5,090 nt of DNA from the NCBI GenBank assembly GCA_964575845.1, contig CAZNSX010000016.1, positions 1-5,090 of the forward strand, in the 5' to 3' direction. Positions 1 to 4,683 of this stretch are shown piece after piece. Made by a program: the position numbers and the translations under genes. Position 1 is the first letter of the stretch; every line of letters starts with the position of its first letter. Origin of the DNA: CAZNSX01 sp964575845. GTDB lineage: Bacteria; UBA8248; CAZNSX01. The notes under the pieces are model-generated. The model saw only the letters and a list, made by a program, of their open reading frames with translations, had not been told where the DNA came from and ran no database searches.

Positions 1-4
1 CTTT

Positions 5-50
5 TTATGAGGCAACGATACCACTTTCGGTAACAATTATTATGAGGCAA
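5..50. repeat. 11-bp direct repeat pair upstream of the promoter
   Basis: TTATGAGGCAA occurs at 5-15 and again, identically, at 40-50, a period of 35 bp. The pair lies in a relatively AT-rich stretch just upstream of a TTGACA element. The arrangement could be a tandem regulator-binding site or a remnant of a repeat that continues off the left edge. No regulator can be named from the sequence, and chance is possible for a repeat of this length. Confidence 0.4.
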
Positions 51-59
51 TTCGTTGGC

Positions 60-88
60 TTGACAAGGGGTGGGGCCATTGTTAAACT
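60..88 (+). promoter_or_regulatory. Probable sigma70-type promoter for the adenosyltransferase genes
   Basis: A perfect -35 hexamer TTGACA (60-65) is followed, after a 17-bp spacer, by TAAACT (83-88), which matches 4 of 6 positions of TATAAT. Transcription would begin near 95, giving a leader of about 128 nt before the ATG at 223. It is the only convincing promoter seen in the window and fits transcription of the adenosyltransferases. The -10 is imperfect, and no other promoter evidence exists. Confidence 0.5.
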
Positions 89-132
89 GAGAGCGAAGCT
101 TGTCGTGATGCTGAGAAGGGCCACGCCAGCAA

Positions 133-180
133 GGGCCCTCGATTTAAGGTGGGACCTCGAGGGGTGCTTTCCCCGGGCCC
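133..180 (+). other. GC-rich structured 5' leader, alternative hairpins
   Basis: CCCTCGA (136-142) pairs perfectly with TCGAGGG (157-163), giving a 7-bp stem with a 14-nt loop. Two competing pairings share its bases: GGGG (161-164) with CCCC (171-174), and GGGCCC (133-138) with GGGCCC (175-180). The mutually exclusive stems could form a regulatory leader, but GC-rich DNA often gives such pairings by chance. No cobalamin riboswitch B12 box was recognised here. Confidence 0.25.
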
Positions 181-222
181 GGAGGGGGTGGCGGCGGTTC
201 TCCTATCAGTGCTGAGGCGACT

Positions 223-819
223 ATGGCGGAAAACGCGCCACGAAAGTCGAAGAGGACGCCCCGGAGATTCTCTCAGAAGGGTGATGCCGGTTACACCAGC
301 TTGCTGGGCAGCCCCTCGGACCCGGTGAACAAGTACCGGGTGCCCAAGTATCACCCCCAGCCCCACACCTACGGCATAGTTGACGAGGCCAACGCCGTGC
401 TCTCCATGGCGCTGGCTTCATCCCTGAACCAGAAGGTGAAGCGAGTCATCTACAGCATCCAGGAGGACCTGGTGCTGCTCATGGCGGAGCTGGCCACTGC
501 CCCTGAGGCCGCCAGGGGCTCCAGCTACCACATCACCCCGGCCCTGGTGCGGCGGGTGGAGGAGCTCATCGAGGAGCTACGGGGTGAGGCAGAGCTGCCC
601 ACCAGGTTCGTCATCTCCACCCATTCGCTCCCCGCCGCCACCATAGACCTGGCGCGCTGCGTGATGCGGAGGGCGGAACGGGAGGCGGCCCGGCTCAGGC
701 ATGAGAACATCATTACCAACGATGAGGTGCTGAAATACCTCAACCGTTGTGCCGACCTCCTCTGGACGCTGGCCCGCTATGAGGAGACAGTGGGTGGCAC
801 CCAGGGCAGCCCCGGGTGA
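223..819 (+). CDS. PduO-type cob(I)alamin adenosyltransferase
   Basis: Predicted cytosolic enzyme that transfers the adenosyl group of ATP to cob(I)alamin, making adenosylcobalamin. At 198 aa it has the usual size of the PduO/MMAB family. Family marks seen: a glycine-rich N-terminal ATP segment KGDAGYTSLLG (19-29), YGIVDEANAVL (50-60) matching the family's G-x-x-D-E-x-N block, RRAEREAARL (149-158) matching the conserved Arg/Glu active-site helix, and KYLNRCADLLWTLAR (171-185) matching the C-terminal YLNR-S-D block. The segment between ATP loop and DE-N block (about 32-48) departs from the usual RVxKD form, so this is a divergent member. The ATG at 223 has GAGG (214-217) with a 5-nt spacer. 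A second, unrelated adenosyltransferase follows 174 bp downstream and a B12-dependent mutase lies further on, so the product probably feeds that mutase. Human MMAB is the analogous partner of methylmalonyl-CoA mutase. Confidence 0.85.
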   Translation: MAENAPRKSKRTPRRFSQKGDAGYTSLLGSPSDPVNKYRVPKYHPQPHTYGIVDEANAVLSMALASSLNQKVKRVIYSIQEDLVLLMAELATAPEAARGSSYHITPALVRRVEELIEELRGEAELPTRFVISTHSLPAATIDLARCVMRRAEREAARLRHENIITNDEVLKYLNRCADLLWTLARYEETVGGTQGSPG

Positions 820-993
820 AAGAGGATGAGATTGCTTGGCGAGGTCTTTCTGCCCGGCCTCCCGCCCCGGCGTTAGCTTCGGGGGCTGCGCCTCTGAAAA
901 CCCCCAGGGTCTGGGAGTTGAGCTCACCTGGGCGGGTGGGTGGGAATGAAAAACCGTTCTTGAGCGGTCCCGGAGCATAGTGAAAGGGGTGCT

Positions 994-1524
994 ATGGCAC
1001 CGCTAGAGAGGGGCCTGGTCCAGGTCTATACCGGGAAGGGCAAGGGCAAGACCACGGCGGCACTGGGGACGGTGCTCCGGGCGGTGGGCCACGGACTGGC
1101 AGTGTTCATCGTCTTCTTCATGAAGGGCGATCCCAGGTACGGGGAGCAGAAGGCGCTAACCCTGCTGCCCCGGGTAGCCTTCGAGCGCACCGGCAGCCTG
1201 CGCCACGTCGACCGCCGTAACATCACTGAGGAGGACCGCGCCGAGGTGCGCAAAGCCCTGGAGGCGGCCCGCCGCGCCATGCTCAGCGGGGAGTATGACA
1301 TAATCATACTCGATGAGGTGAATGTAGCCCTTTCCTGGGGGCTGGTGGGGTTCGACGAGGTGGCAAGCCTGATCGCCGAGAAGCCCCCCCAGGTGGAGCT
1401 GATCCTGACCGGGCGCTATGCCCCGCCCCGGCTGCTGGAGCTGGCTGACCTGGTGACCGAGATGACCGAGGTGAGACACCCCTACCAGAAAGGGGTGCTG
1501 GCCAGGCGCGGCCTGGACTACTAG
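994..1524 (+). CDS. cobO: CobA/CobO-type corrinoid adenosyltransferase
   Basis: Predicted cytosolic cob(I)yrinic acid a,c-diamide / cob(I)alamin adenosyltransferase of the BtuR/CobA/CobO family, a RecA-like P-loop fold that uses ATP as adenosyl donor for cobinamides and cobalamin. The 176-aa length is normal. Motifs: GLVQVYTGKGKGKTTAALG (7-25) with the P-loop GKGKGKTT at 14-21, a Walker-B-like YDIIILDEVNVAL (101-113), LILTGR (136-141), and the family C-terminus HPYQKGVLARRGLDY (162-176). The ATG at 994 is preceded by AAAGGGG (983-989) with a 4-nt spacer. It is not homologous to the PduO-type gene just upstream, so the locus carries two solutions to the same reaction. The symbol could equally be cobA or btuR. 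An inverted repeat CCAGGC-GCG-GCCTGG (1502-1516) lies in the last codons; no U-run follows. Confidence 0.92.
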   Translation: MAPLERGLVQVYTGKGKGKTTAALGTVLRAVGHGLAVFIVFFMKGDPRYGEQKALTLLPRVAFERTGSLRHVDRRNITEEDRAEVRKALEAARRAMLSGEYDIIILDEVNVALSWGLVGFDEVASLIAEKPPQVELILTGRYAPPRLLELADLVTEMTEVRHPYQKGVLARRGLDY

Positions 1525-1565
1525 CAGGCTGCTGAGGAAGGGGTGTCCAGAGAGATTTTCACCTC

Positions 1566-1596
1566 ATGCCGTCCAGAGCTTGTCGAAGGACGGCGT
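1566..1596 (+). repeat. Dispersed hairpin repeat, copy 1
   Basis: GCCGTCC (1568-1574) pairs with GGACGGC (1588-1594), extended by a G-U and an A-T pair to 1566/1596. The 13-nt loop is AGAGCTTGTCGAA (1575-1587). The loop is nearly the reverse complement (11 of 13 bases) of the loop of the next hairpin, so the two are inverted copies of one element. From memory, the core CCTTCGACAGGCTCAGG and its reverse are abundant intergenic motifs in Chloroflexota and several other phyla; abundance in this genome cannot be checked here. Confidence 0.7.
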
Positions 1597-1605
1597 CAGT
1601 AGGCT

Positions 1606-1634
1606 GGCCACCCTTCGACAGGCTCAGGGTGGCC
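1606..1634 (-). repeat. Dispersed hairpin repeat, copy 2 (inverted)
   Basis: GGCCACCC (1606-1613) pairs perfectly with GGGTGGCC (1627-1634) around a 13-nt loop TTCGACAGGCTCA (1614-1626). Relative to copy 1 it is inverted. Loop sequence and loop length are conserved while the stem sequence differs and stays fully paired, the pattern expected of an element whose folded form is selected. No U-run follows, so it is not a classical terminator. The end of the element lies 53 bp before the crotonase ATG. Confidence 0.7.
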
Positions 1635-1677
1635 GTGGGCCTGAGGGCTGGTCGGAATGGTTTCCCATCACCCCGCT

Positions 1678-1683
1678 GGAGGG
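1678..1683 (+). promoter_or_regulatory. Ribosome binding site fixing the crotonase start
   Basis: GGAGGG with a 4-nt spacer precedes the ATG at 1688. It supports this start over an in-frame TTG at 1580, which would translate 36 extra residues out of the hairpin repeats. Confidence 0.75.
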
Positions 1684-1687
1684 TAAT

Positions 1688-2467
1688 ATGGCATACGAGA
1701 ACATCATCGTGGAGCGGGTGGAGAAGGGGATAGTCAAGATCACCCTGAACCGCCCTCATGTCTTGAACGCTATGAACAGCGCCTTGCTCCAAGAGCTGCG
1801 GCTGGCACTGGGCGAGCTGGAAAGGGATGAGGATGTAGCGGTAGTGATACTGACCGGGACGGGGCGAGCTTTCTCCTCCGGTATGGACCTCAAATCTACC
1901 GGGCACTTCTACGAATGGAAGGGGGGGAGTTTCACCTTCGCTTTGTTCCGCCAGCTCAAATGCCCGGTCATCGCTGCCGTCAACGGGTATGCTATTACCG
2001 GTGGCTTTGAGCTGGCCATGGCCTGTGACATGGTCGTCGCCTCAGAGAATGCTGCCTTCAAAGATACCCATGCTCAGGTCCGGGTGCTCCCCGGCGGCGG
2101 CAATACCCAGAGGCTCCCCAGGCTGATAGGAGAGAAGAAGGCCAAGGAGATGCTGTTCACCTCGGACTTTGTCTCCGCGGCCGAGGCAGCCAGGATGGGC
2201 ATGGTGAACAAAGTGGTGCCGCCGGAAAAGCTGGATGAAGAAGTGATGCAGCTTGCCCGGAAGATCGCCGCACAGCCCAAGGATATAATCAGGAAAATGA
2301 AGCAGGTGATAAACGAAGGCATGAATATGGACTTCGGGGCGGCCATGATGTACGAGCAGCTTGAGAGCCGCGCCTGGCGTGACCACATGACCCCCGAGGA
2401 CATCGCTCGGCAGGGGCAGGCCGTAATCAGGGGGGGACGGGGTGAGGTGAGGAAGGGACAAGGCTAG
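1688..2467 (+). CDS. Enoyl-CoA hydratase/isomerase (crotonase) family protein
   Basis: A 259-aa crotonase-superfamily protein acting on an acyl-CoA thioester; the length is typical. Seen: NRPHVLNAMN (21-30), the first oxyanion-hole strand AFSSGMDL (61-68), the second oxyanion-hole/active-site helix AITGGFELAMACD (102-114), and LPGGGNTQRLPRLIG (134-148). Compared with rat mitochondrial enoyl-CoA hydratase, Glu144 is kept (Glu108 here), but the position of Glu164 is His128 within FKDTHAQV. A DTHA-type variant is, from memory, common in a subfamily annotated as enoyl-CoA hydratase, yet it departs from the two-glutamate hydration machinery. Hydratase, isomerase or decarboxylase activity (compare methylmalonyl-CoA decarboxylase, also a crotonase) cannot be decided. 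The start at 1688 aligns with the family N-terminus and has GGAGGG at 1678. The adenosyltransferases and mutase nearby suggest a shared CoA-ester pathway. Confidence 0.88.
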   Translation: MAYENIIVERVEKGIVKITLNRPHVLNAMNSALLQELRLALGELERDEDVAVVILTGTGRAFSSGMDLKSTGHFYEWKGGSFTFALFRQLKCPVIAAVNGYAITGGFELAMACDMVVASENAAFKDTHAQVRVLPGGGNTQRLPRLIGEKKAKEMLFTSDFVSAAEAARMGMVNKVVPPEKLDEEVMQLARKIAAQPKDIIRKMKQVINEGMNMDFGAAMMYEQLESRAWRDHMTPEDIARQGQAVIRGGRGEVRKGQG

Positions 2468-2513
2468 GCAGAAGTGTCCGTGGCCCCCGCCACAGATGTA
2501 GGGTAAGGCAAAG

Positions 2514-3431
2514 ATGACAACTCCGGTGTTGATGACCATGAATATGAAGGGTGGGGTTGGGAAGACGGTCATATCAATCAGTCTTTCCTATGCGATAGCT
2601 TGGCTGTTCGACAAGAACGTCCTGCTAGTAGACCTTGACCCGCAGGCAAGTGCCTCCTACGCTCTCCTCTGGCCCAAACGCTACTTCGAACTCCTTGGCG
2701 AGAAGCGGAGCCTCACTGCCGCCCTGATGCCAGAACTCGGCCCCGATGACCCGTTCTCTGTCGTTAAGGTAGCGACCACCTCCGCAATCGATGCCACTGC
2801 CCACACGGTGAGACTGCGCAGCTGGTACCGAATTCTGCAGGGAAAACGAGTGGACGCTGGATCTATGTCTATTGCGCCCGCTAGCATAGACCTGATGCGC
2901 TTGGCTCTACGCCGTTTGCCGGAGGAGGTGGAGCAAATGTTGTCGGCGCGATGGGAAGCCTTTATCGCAAGCGCCAAGAGAAGCTACGACTGCCTAGTCA
3001 TCGATTGCCACCCCGCTGGGTCATTCTTCACGAAGTCGGCCATATTGTCGTCCAACGCAGTGATTATTCCAGCTACGACTGACGGCTACGCAGAGGCTGG
3101 TTTGGGACTGATGAGGCGGTTTATTGAGGACTGGGAAAGGGCAGGGGGAGCAAGCCATTTTGTCGTGGTATTCAATGATCCCCATAAGGCCTGGGATGAA
3201 CGCATCGAAGCCACCATTCGGCAGGATCCCCGCTTCAAAGGTAGGTGTCTAAGCGCCGCTTTCGGCTACTCTAAGCTGTTCCGCAATATTGCCATTAGAA
3301 GGCAAGTGGTCGCCGAACAAGGAGTTGCCTATCGCTGGAATGTGTCGCAGCGAGTGAACCGTGTAGCCCGAGAACTGGTTGACCTTCTAGTGAAAGATGG
3401 GGTGATCGAGCAGTCATGGACAAAGCAGTAG
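2514..3431 (+). CDS. ParA/MinD-family deviant Walker ATPase, orphan
   Basis: A 305-aa P-loop ATPase of the ParA/Soj/MinD group, whose members dimerise on ATP and commonly bind DNA or membranes to position cargo or act as switches. Seen: deviant Walker A MKGGVGKT (11-18) with signature Lys12 and P-loop Lys17, Walker A' LLVDLDPQAS (37-46), the IAPASIDLM strand (120-128) seen before Walker B in Soj-like proteins, Walker B CLVIDCHPAG (160-169) with Asp164, and VIIPATTDGYAEAGL (183-197). It is longer than minimal Soj proteins (about 250 aa), mainly through residues about 53-118. No N-terminal helix-turn-helix is seen, so it is not a P1-type ParA. The SD GGTAAGG (2502-2508) lies 5 nt before the ATG. 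No ParB gene or parS-like cluster is nearby; instead it overlaps the next gene by 16 bp. Codon use is less GC-biased than in the flanking metabolic genes, suggesting acquisition. Confidence 0.88.
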   Translation: MTTPVLMTMNMKGGVGKTVISISLSYAIAWLFDKNVLLVDLDPQASASYALLWPKRYFELLGEKRSLTAALMPELGPDDPFSVVKVATTSAIDATAHTVRLRSWYRILQGKRVDAGSMSIAPASIDLMRLALRRLPEEVEQMLSARWEAFIASAKRSYDCLVIDCHPAGSFFTKSAILSSNAVIIPATTDGYAEAGLGLMRRFIEDWERAGGASHFVVVFNDPHKAWDERIEATIRQDPRFKGRCLSAAFGYSKLFRNIAIRRQVVAEQGVAYRWNVSQRVNRVARELVDLLVKDGVIEQSWTKQ

Positions 3432-3916
3432 TCTCGTGGCATCTAGCAAGAGCCTTGCTTCAGGTGTGCGACTCTGAAGACGATCTTAGGATGGTGCGTC
3501 AGGCCCTCCGGGATACCGAGACGCGCGAGCGTTTGCTCTCCACGTTGATAGAGTTGTTTCACACTCTGAAGAGAGACGCCATGCTAACGCCAAAGACGCT
3601 CGCCAACACGGAGCCTCTATCTCAGTTTCCAAGAGGTGAGTTGGTAGAACATCTTGATGAGCTTTTCCGGCAACACCTTGCAATGAAGAACGATGCGGTG
3701 GAGGAGTGGCTGAGAAGCCGCTTCGACGTGAGAAATCGGATCGGGAAGTCCTCGCTGAGAGAGTACCTAAGGCGAGTTCTTCGGGACGGCCCACCTAACT
3801 TGGGAAGGCAGATAGTGGCCCAAGCGGAGAAAGAGTTTCCTGCCGTGGTCGGCAGGGGCGCCGACCTGCGCCGTTTCTGGGACAAGCTTGATGCGTGGAC
3901 TGGTGGAGACCGCTAA
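3416..3916 (+). CDS. Hypothetical helical protein, middle gene of the ParA cassette
   Basis: I do not recognise this 166-aa protein. It is charged, has no signal peptide or membrane segment, and reads as mostly helical: 4-31, 35-55, 75-103 and 112-124, joined by Pro/Gly-containing turns (TPKTLANTEPLSQFPRG, 58-74; DGPPNLG, 124-130). A basic patch RSRFDVRNRIGKSSLREYLRR (100-120) could contact nucleic acid or a partner, but no helix-turn-helix is clear. The ATG lies inside the end of the ParA-like gene in another frame (16-bp overlap), with GGGGTGAT (3399-3406) 9 nt upstream, and its TAA overlaps the next ATG. This tight coupling argues that it works with both neighbours, for instance as adaptor or specificity partner of the ATPase, occupying the place ParB takes in partition operons. 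It does not resemble ParB. The role is unknown. Confidence 0.72.
   Translation: MDKAVVSWHLARALLQVCDSEDDLRMVRQALRDTETRERLLSTLIELFHTLKRDAMLTPKTLANTEPLSQFPRGELVEHLDELFRQHLAMKNDAVEEWLRSRFDVRNRIGKSSLREYLRRVLRDGPPNLGRQIVAQAEKEFPAVVGRGADLRRFWDKLDAWTGGDR
3902..3908 (+). promoter_or_regulatory. Ribosome binding site and TAATG coupling at the third cassette gene
   Basis: GGTGGAG precedes the ATG at 3916 by 7 nt. That ATG shares its A with the TAA of the preceding gene (TAATG, 3914-3918). This favours the start at 3916 over an in-frame GTG at 3895 that would add seven residues. Confidence 0.6.
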
Positions 3917-4620
3917 TGTCGCAGTACGCGCAGGAACTGACACGTTTCGTGCCAAAGCCAGAAGACCTGAAGAAATTCGCGGAAAGCGACCAGGGCACGC
4001 GCCTAGTGGGTGGTTTCGATCATTGCTTGCTATGGACGCGCCTGCTTGGAGACACTTACGCTGGCTACCCAGGGGAGGTGCTGCTTCATGCTGCCCATTC
4101 CAAGATTCTAGAAATGTGGGCCCTGGTTCCTTTAGGCCTGCTTCATTCAGCGTGCGGGTGCCTTCGAACGATCATCGATCTCGCGATTGGCTTTAGTTAC
4201 TACGTGTTTCATGGGAAGGAGTGGTACGCCGTATGCGCCAGCCGCAGCGATTGGATGGGCAGGGCTGCTATCCTCGAATGGCATATTGACTTCACTGCCC
4301 GCTTCCGCCAATACAACAAGGCCTTTGGCGTTAGCCAGTATCTGGACGAGGATTACCGGATTTTGTCGAATTTCATACATGGTGTACCACCGCAAGGTCT
4401 CCCAACCATGAAATCCCTGAGCCAGCATAGCTGCTCACAGGAGGATATCGAGCGTGTAATTGACCTGGTGACGAGGGTGGACGGCCACATAAACCTCTTT
4501 CTAGTCGGCGTGTTCCCCGATATCATCGTTTCACTATCGCCGGACGAGTACAGGTTAGCGCTCTCAGGGCTGGATAGGAGGAAGCTCGCGGCATGTGGTT
4601 TGACTCTACCGGCGCGCTAG
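3916..4620 (+). CDS. Hypothetical protein, possible HEPN/DUF5677-like fold
   Basis: A 234-aa protein of no family I can name with confidence. The middle is hydrophobic and helical: LLHSACGCLRTIIDLAIGFS (75-94) fits the R-x-x-(I/L)-(E/D) helix of DUF5677-like and other HEPN-type proteins, and YRILSNFIHG (147-156) fits the Y-x-x-LS-x-x-x-HG pattern of the same group. Arg148 and His155 are six residues apart, which would satisfy a loose HEPN R-x(4-6)-H motif, the RNase active site in many toxins and defence effectors. However, the residue after Arg is Ile rather than the usual polar one, so catalysis is doubtful. The segments at 69-98 and 192-207 are hydrophobic enough to mimic membrane helices, but buried charges (Arg84, Asp88) argue for a soluble bundle. 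A GTG at 3895 would give 241 aa; the ATG at 3916 is preferred. Last gene of the overlapping cassette; 63 bp separate it from the mutase. Confidence 0.75.
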   Translation: MSQYAQELTRFVPKPEDLKKFAESDQGTRLVGGFDHCLLWTRLLGDTYAGYPGEVLLHAAHSKILEMWALVPLGLLHSACGCLRTIIDLAIGFSYYVFHGKEWYAVCASRSDWMGRAAILEWHIDFTARFRQYNKAFGVSQYLDEDYRILSNFIHGVPPQGLPTMKSLSQHSCSQEDIERVIDLVTRVDGHINLFLVGVFPDIIVSLSPDEYRLALSGLDRRKLAACGLTLPAR

Positions 4621-4673
4621 CAGAGTTCTAGATAGGTACACTGGATTCGCAAGGGTCGTCGGCATAATCTGGC

Positions 4674-4678
4674 GGAGG
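4674..4678 (+). promoter_or_regulatory. Strong ribosome binding site of the mutase gene
   Basis: A consensus GGAGG with a 5-nt spacer precedes the ATG at 4684. It is the strongest SD in the window, consistent with high expression of the mutase. A weak -10-like CATAAT lies at 4663-4668, but no acceptable -35 stands 16-18 bp upstream, so no promoter is called. Confidence 0.65.
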
Positions 4679-4683
4679 CAGCC

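Noticed and set aside
144..156. T-box-like sequence AAGGTGGGACC (TGGNACC core) in the leader of the first gene
   Set aside because: There is no room for or sign of a Stem I/specifier region downstream of the likely promoter, and the downstream gene is a cobalamin enzyme rather than an amino-acid gene. The short core can occur by chance in GC-rich DNA.
935..993. Cobalamin-riboswitch-like fragments (GGGAA, GCGGTCCCGG, ATAGTG) before the CobA-type gene
   Set aside because: Order and spacing only loosely resemble the riboswitch core, the 3' B12 box is absent, and the RBS and ATG follow at once. A covariance-model search would settle it.
1502..1550. Inverted repeats CCAGGC/GCCTGG (1502-1516) and CTGGAC/GTCCAG (1513-1518 with 1545-1550) as a terminator after the CobA-type gene
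   Set aside because: No U-run follows either stem, and the first lies within coding sequence.
1580..1687. N-terminal extension of the crotonase from TTG at 1580
   Set aside because: The 36 extra residues are encoded by hairpin repeat DNA, do not match the family, and a good RBS precedes ATG 1688.
2480..2493. GTGGC-CCCC-GCCAC hairpin before the ParA-like gene as terminator or insertion end
   Set aside because: Only 5 bp, no U-run, and no matching copy on the other side of the cassette.
2468..4683. Target-site duplication or att repeats bracketing the ParA cassette
   Set aside because: By eye the gaps 2468-2513 and 4621-4683 share no convincing direct repeat, and no integrase or transposase is in the window. 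The insertion idea rests on codon use and layout only.
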